DNA of 64,000 nt from Gnetum montanum (lineage: Eukaryota > Streptophyta > Gnetopsida > Gnetales > Gnetaceae). The notes below the pieces were generated by a model that saw only the letters and a program-made list of their open reading frames with translations, was not told the origin of the DNA and made no database searches. Below, in pieces: positions 58,699 through 64,000 of the stretch. Position 1 is the stretch's first letter, and every line of letters starts with the position of its first letter. Made by a program: the position numbers and the translations under genes. The stretch lies in the NCBI GenBank assembly GCA_015680685.1, contig MNCI01030164.1, positions 814,459 to 878,458 on the forward strand. The letters are read 5' to 3'.

Positions 58699-58716
58699 TG
58701 GTATTAGAGTAAACCA
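58699..58716 (+). other. Primer-binding site, initiator tRNA-Met type
   Basis: TGGTATTAGAGTAAACC resembles TGGTATCAGAGC, the usual PBS of plant copia elements, with two transitions. It sets this LTR apart from the tRNA-Asp-primed Athila-like elements. Confidence 0.6.
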
Positions 58717-58732
58717 TAATCCAAGGGCTAAT

Positions 58733-59355
58733 AAAAATCAAATGTCAATTCCAATCCAATGATGGATGATTAGCCATAATTTAGAAAGAACCATGATCCA
58801 TCACCGGTGATGCACCATGTTTAAGATGGCCTATGTAATCAAGAAGATATCTTCCCAGAAACATTCATGGATATCTGTGACCAGAATTCAAGGACATCTA
58901 ACTATGCATGATAAGGTATATCAATTGTGAGAAGCTTTGGTAAGACAAGAGTAACATTAGTTCAAGTAGCTCTTATTCATTTTGTAGTATTGTTAGAATT
59001 TCAATTGATTGGCTAAGGTTATTCCTATGTCTCTTTTATGAGGGTAGTAACCATAGCCTACGCCTTTAGGACTTTTCTTTATAATAAGATCTTGTCTTTT
59101 ATGATCATTTTCTTGATATGAACCTAGTTTTCTTTAAATACTTGAACCCTATAACTCACTATTACCTAACCTTATATAGGACATACATCGGTGAGTTTAA
59201 GAGATTCAACTTAGCCATAAGATTTCCTAATCCCTACGTAACATAGATTCATAAGGGAAACCTAAGTCTAGTAGCTAAGGTTGTTTTACTATACCCTAGT
59301 AATATTTTCATGTGTACTTTGTTTTGGTATAGGCATAATGCTTGAGAATAGGTTA
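58733..59355 (+). repeat. Copia-associated dispersed repeat, copy 2
   Basis: Collinear with 12315-13010. Its position 16 bp after the PBS suggests the start of a copia internal region. It ends near 59355, where the LTR of element C begins. No open gag frame is seen. Confidence 0.6.
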
Positions 59356-59369
59356 ATAAAACTATTTTT

Positions 59370-60145
59370 TCATTAAATGCGATATCGTATCTATGAAATC
59401 GTAGCTACAATATTGTAGCTTATGCTATGTCATTGTTGATACGATATCTCGAGAGTTGTGTAACCTTATAAATACTAGTACTTGGGTGCACAAGCAACAA
59501 CAATTTTTCATTCCACCCTTAGCCAAACTCTTGCAATTTCATTTTGTAGTTAGCGATAGTGTGAGTGCTTGTAGTGTGGTGTTGAGCAATTGTATGGACT
59601 CTTTATTCAAGTAAATTGCACTTGGGCATAGTTTATGATCGATGATAAAGATTGAGATTGTTTTACATCATTGTAGCATTCCTTAGTTCTTTTATTCCAT
59701 TATTCACTTAGCATAATTTTCTTGATTTCTTAGTTTAATCATTTACATTCGAAAGTACTTTACTTTTCATGCTCATTAGTTAAGTAGAATGAGTATGACT
59801 AGTTTCTAGTGTTTAAATGTAACTTTTTGGTAACCTAGGAGTGGTTTGTTTGATTCATTTAGTAGTGATTCCACTTGGGGGATTCTAGTGACAATTACAT
59901 GAGCCCAAGGCATGTACAACAAGCTAGGACTAGATGCTCATTGCTATAGGCTAGAGTAAATTTACATTACAGTCATTATTAGATTTAGATTTTTATTCTT
60001 GGCTTTTAAAGTGGGAAGATAATGATCATGAACCTACTATCAACTCCTAGCATAATTACATTTTACATCCATAAATTACAATCTAGTTGCACGTGAATAC
60101 TTGTGACTTGTTTGGTATAGTGTTGGGATACCCAACTGCTCATCA
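59370..60145 (+). repeat. 5' LTR of element C
   Basis: Right end CTGCTCATCA at 60145 with the PBS after it; left end uncertain. U3 has GCGATATCGTATC, CAATATTG and ACGATATCTCG (59380-59455) and a TATAAATA box near 59471. U5 carries TTTATTCAAGT, GAGTATGAC and GGTAACC blocks shared with LTR A. Confidence 0.65.
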
Positions 60146-60146
60146 T

Positions 60147-60164
60147 TGGCATTGTTATCAAGGA
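60147..60164 (+). other. Degenerate primer-binding site of element C
   Basis: TGGCATTGTTATCAAGGA, one base after the LTR. It aligns to the tRNA-Asp-type PBS with several changes. Confidence 0.5.
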
Positions 60165-60289
60165 ATGTGTCAATGTGTGCTAAGTAGTTGGTCTTATACA
60201 ATTTTTTTTATCGAGAACCACAAGTTTATTCTTTACCCCTTTAATTAATTTTAATAACACACACATAATTAAGCATCAAACACACAATA

Positions 60290-62700
60290 TGGCTTCAACA
60301 CTTAAAAGAGAAGTTATCATCTACCAAAGAGCCACAAAAGAGCAATGATAGGAGACATAATGATGAAGATTGTAGTGTGCTTATGTAAAAAAGGATTTCA
60401 TACACTCATATCAATCCCTATTATCATGATTTTACATTCATATTTCACTAGGATGAGCAACTAAGGTGGAGATACTTACAGGGCAACATCGTTTTGCCTC
60501 TAGAATGTTTAGCACCATCCATGCTTTAGGCATCCTTAATGGGGATGAACCTAGAACATGCATGAGAAGGGTATCATGTGACCAAACACTGACCAAGTTG
60601 TATCAACCCATAGAGGCACAAATACAAAGAGATGTTTCTATGGAGACAAGACATGAAAATAGCAAGGGAAAAAGAATCAACCATAATGTTATCCTAGAGA
60701 AAATTCATGACGATGCATTCTTAATAAAGAAACTCCACCATAATCATGAAGCCCATTCACAAATACCTATTATTCATTTGAAAGAACCTGTCAAGCTATA
60801 GTTGCATTCGGTCCTTGTAGAGACACCAAGAGGAGAGGTAGAAGACTCTAAAAATAGGCAAAGCTCAAGGCTTAGAACTTTTGTGAAATCACAAAAGGAT
60901 GAATTACAGAGTCACAGAAGGAGAACAAGCCAACATCATTCTCCAATTGCTTCCTCTTCCTCATCATGATCATCAGTAGACTCTAATAGAAGAAAATGAA
61001 GACTTAGAGATTACAACAGGGAAAGGTGTAGGAATCATGATAAGCATGAATATCATTGAAGGCATCCTAATAAAGAAGAGGATGAGTATGAATCAATAAT
61101 AGATAGGATTAGGCATGAAGAGAGAGAACATTATGAGCACCAAAGGGGACATCACTACAATAGAGCTTATGAACCCAATGACCATGAAAAGCCCCTATTG
61201 ATCACTTGTAGTATGATTAATATCAGGGAAGCAATATATATTCCAACTAGGCAAGTAAGGGATAGTTGCATCAAACAACTAGAGATGAATAATATTCCTA
61301 AATTTGAAGGTGAACATAATGAAGATCCACAACATCACCTTCAAGGATTCCATGATGCTTGTGCCCTTAAGAATATTAAAAGTGATTGACATAAGCTAAA
61401 GTTATTTCCTAGAATACTCATCAAGGAGGTAGAGAGCTAGTATAGATCATTAGAACTAAAATCAATTAGAAAATGGAGTACCATGCTCAAACTCTTTAAC
61501 AACAAATATCAAACTTACTCAAGAGTGTCTAATCTCATAAAGAAAATTTAGAAATGGAAGCAAGGGACACATGTATCCCTTGATGTAGTAATGGGTAGAT
61601 ATTATTCTCTTCTGCATAGATGCCTAGGCCATGAATTCTCAGAGAGGAAACAACTTAGACATATTGTTGATTAGGTAAGAAACAAAACAAGATAGACCCT
61701 TAGGTTCTACGCCCAAGGAGGATTATCAGAGATGACCACCCATCAAATCCAAAGGTTAATAAACCAAGTGGTAGAAAAGAAAGGAGAGTTAAAGAAAAAA
61801 AAGTCAACTGAAGAATATAACTAATATCCATCAATCAAAAAATGAGATGTTCAAATGTGTGACAAGAAGGAAGAAGAAACCTTGGAAGACATAATTCAAA
61901 AGAAAACTCTACCAATCTAGAAATCAGTCAATGATATAGCAATAAAGGTAGAGAAGATGTGGGATTCAATGGATGAGAAATTTGCTATAGCTCTTAAGCT
62001 AGTAGAAAAAATGACTAAATAAGCATTAAATTAAGGCAAAGATAAGAAGAAGAGAAGAGATTAAGTTCGAGAAGGTTATAAGAAAAAAGGAAAAATTTCT
62101 ATAGTTGAGGAGTGTACTCGTTCTAGTTCAGAAGAAGAGGAAGGATGCAATGTATGCAAGTATGAATAGCCTAAGGTATGTTACCCTATTATGGCCCACT
62201 TGTAAGAGTTTGGGGCATATGCACTTAATTCGATATTTATTAAAAAGTAGATGTTAAGATAGTTACCTTATCTTTAAGGTAATCTTAGACAACCCTTCTA
62301 GCCAACCTACTACCTAAGTAGAGCTTATCCTCAATTGCAAGAGTAATACCAATAGTAGTAGCAACAACCCAAAGTATGGGCAATGTCACCATTGAGGCAA
62401 TAATATCCATATAGGCAATCGGATCCTTATGGATATTATGTATAATTTCTAATCTCTCTAGGGAATGCTTTAGTTCATACTTCTTATCATTATTATCCAC
62501 CTCAGTATTATAGACCTACCACTGCAAGGATATATCTGAATCTCTATACACATCAACTAGTAGCTAGTCCATCAAACCAACCTTCCAATTCTTTAATACC
62601 AGTGCCACCACTAGTCATGTAAGGGAAACTACCATCACAACCATAACAAAGAAGTGCTACAAGGGTAGTGAATATATAGAGAAAGGATCATACTAGCAAT
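60290..62700 (+). pseudogene. Element C gag, decayed
   Basis: The N-terminal block (about 60420-60520) aligns with elements 1, 2 and B (FTFIFH-type segment then LQGNIVLPLE). 60466-60801 is open for 111 codons, partly in a shifted frame. Core: 61198-61389 (INIREAIYIPTRQVRDSCIK, EMNNIPKFEGEHNEDPQHHL), then KLKLFPRILIKEVES and a YYSLLHRCLGHEF-like CPGHG block near 61600. A zinc-knuckle-like CNVCKYE lies near 62152, with a stop in place of His. Many stops. Confidence 0.7.
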
Positions 62701-62829
62701 GCCAAAGAAAAATTGAGAAAATGTTATTTCTTCAGGACAAGTTAGAAAAGACTAGTAGAGTTAGGAATTCATTGAATCATGTTCCTTATATGAAAAATCC
62801 TCCTACAAACACTATGCTTCCACAACAAC

Positions 62830-63240
62830 CAAATTAGAAACTTACAATTTTCATGTTAACAGATATAGTATCAGACTGGATAAAGGTAGGAACTCTACCT
62901 AAGAAAAGAATTGATCTACAAATTCCTTTGATTTATTTGCAAATTACTAGAAATTCACCATATAAGGCTCTACTTGAGTTAGGATCTAGAGTAAATTTGA
63001 TATCTCAAGAAAGATACAAGGCATGAAACCTACCACCCTTAAATAAGTGCAACATAAGGTTGGAGCTAATAGATTAATTTGTCACCATTCCTTTGGGACA
63101 AATAGAAGATGTGGTGACTGCTATTAATGGGTGCTCTTATCTAGCATATTTTCTTATGACCAACATGAAGAATGATGACAAGAAATTTCCTATCATTATG
63201 GGGAGAGCATGGCTTAGCACAATTGATGCTAAGTTATGAA
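62830..63240 (+). pseudogene. Element C aspartic protease, catalytic Asp lost
   Basis: Reads YKALLELGSRVNLISQERYKA: the catalytic DSG has become ELG. The second block follows (VTIPLGQIEDVVTAINGC, IIMGRAWLSTIDAKL) and ends in a stop at about 63238. Same order and spacing as in element B. Confidence 0.7.
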
Positions 63241-64000
63241 TGAGATATTCATCCGTAGAAATCTCTAAGGAAGATGAGCAAGAAGCCATACATATGCAAA
63301 AAATTTCATGCATTAATGATGATAACAAAGGGTGTAGTTGTGGGCTGAAAATTCAAAATGTCAACATAATCCTTACACCATTCCACAACAGATGGGAGAA
63401 ACAAGTGTGTATATAAGAAGGAACAAGGGACACTAAACCAAAAGACACCAAATGGCTAAAAAATGAGAACGTGAAATTGTCTAAAATATGCATGGAAATG
63501 TTTGATCCACTTATTAACTCCTACCCTAAGAAAATGACCCAAATTGAGAACTCACAAAAGGATATCTGAAATCATGATTGTACACCAACAACAAATAGGA
63601 GACATGAAGAGCTAAAATATGATATTAAAAATAAACAAGAAGACATGGTTGGATCTTCTAAAATAAAAAGATCATCTAGTCCAATAGAATATGTATCTCC
63701 AATAGATCAAAATTTGATAATCATTAATATCACATGGGATAGTAATAAATGAAAGTCTAAATTACTAAAGATGACAAACATGAAATCTAGAGTGTAAGAT
63801 ACTAAGGATATAGGGTCCATTTTCCAAACAATTGCCCATGAGTTCAATCATGGGGAAGATGACCTATCTTAACTTAGAAATTGATAAGTGTTTTTCAAAT
63901 TTTTTGTTTTCTTAATTCTTTTTGATTTCTAATTTTTTGTTATACTCCTTTTTTTCTTATTACTTTTTCCAATTCTTAATATCTTTTCCATTTCTTAATC
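63241..64000 (+). other. Element C region after protease, up to the window end
   Basis: Charged, stop-rich sequence to about 63840, then TTCAATCATGGGGA (63842-63855) and a T-rich tract. This parallels element B (31468-31615), again with no sign of RT before the T-rich tract. Confidence 0.5.

Overview
This window is plant nuclear DNA: AT-rich, intron-containing, and dominated by old, nested retrotransposons. A TIR-NB-ARC-LRR immune receptor gene, very long introns, heavily decayed Athila-like Ty3/gypsy elements and two classes of LINE suggest a seed plant. The intron sizes and TE decay make me favour a gymnosperm such as a conifer, but that is inference. I see no bacterial operons, rRNA, CRISPR arrays or bona fide tRNA genes.

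Layout. 1-12.3 kb: two minus-strand Athila-like Ty3/gypsy elements. Element 1 (5' LTR 3620-4454) sits in the 3' non-coding part of element 2 (5' LTR 11428-12314), and element 2 sits in a copia-associated repeat (12.3-13.0 kb). 14.6-19.3 kb: two plus-strand gene relics, a CCR4-type endonuclease/exonuclease/phosphatase fragment and an AVT6/SNAT-like amino-acid transporter. The transporter's first exon carries nine copies of a 31-bp unit. 22.2-23.6 kb: an isolated LTR-like piece. 25.7-35.7 kb: plus-strand element A with element B (27189-34170) nested in its gag. B has both LTRs, a perfect 5-bp target duplication (ATAAT), gag and protease, but no reverse transcriptase or integrase. 35.8-37.1 kb: duplicated copies of the TNL promoter and first-exon start. 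38.0-41.1 kb: an L1-type LINE split by a foldback element that is itself split by a solo LTR, followed by a tRNA-derived SINE. 42.1-57.3 kb: the TNL gene. 58.3-64 kb: a copia LTR with initiator-Met PBS, then element C (LTR, gag, protease) running off the end.

The TNL gene is the only locus that still reads as a plausible functional gene. Five exons (42728-43365, 45991-47104, 47230-47371, 47487-47638, 53359-54516) join with matching phases into an open frame of 1067 codons: TIR, NB-ARC, and an LRR of near-identical 24-residue repeats. A 26-nt tandem duplication at 54476-54527 shifts the frame and ends the protein inside the LRR. About 2.7 kb of further LRR and C-terminal coding sequence lies beyond, broken by several frameshifts. 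Intron 1 holds an RTE-type LINE, and intron 4 (5.7 kb) holds a decayed second copy of exons 2(end)-3-4.

Two themes recur. First, small local duplications (26, 31, 45 and 72 bp) have reshaped coding sequence in both host genes. Second, several different Athila-like LTRs carry palindromic CGATATCG boxes just upstream of the TATA box, in places eroded to CAATATTG as expected from CpG decay.
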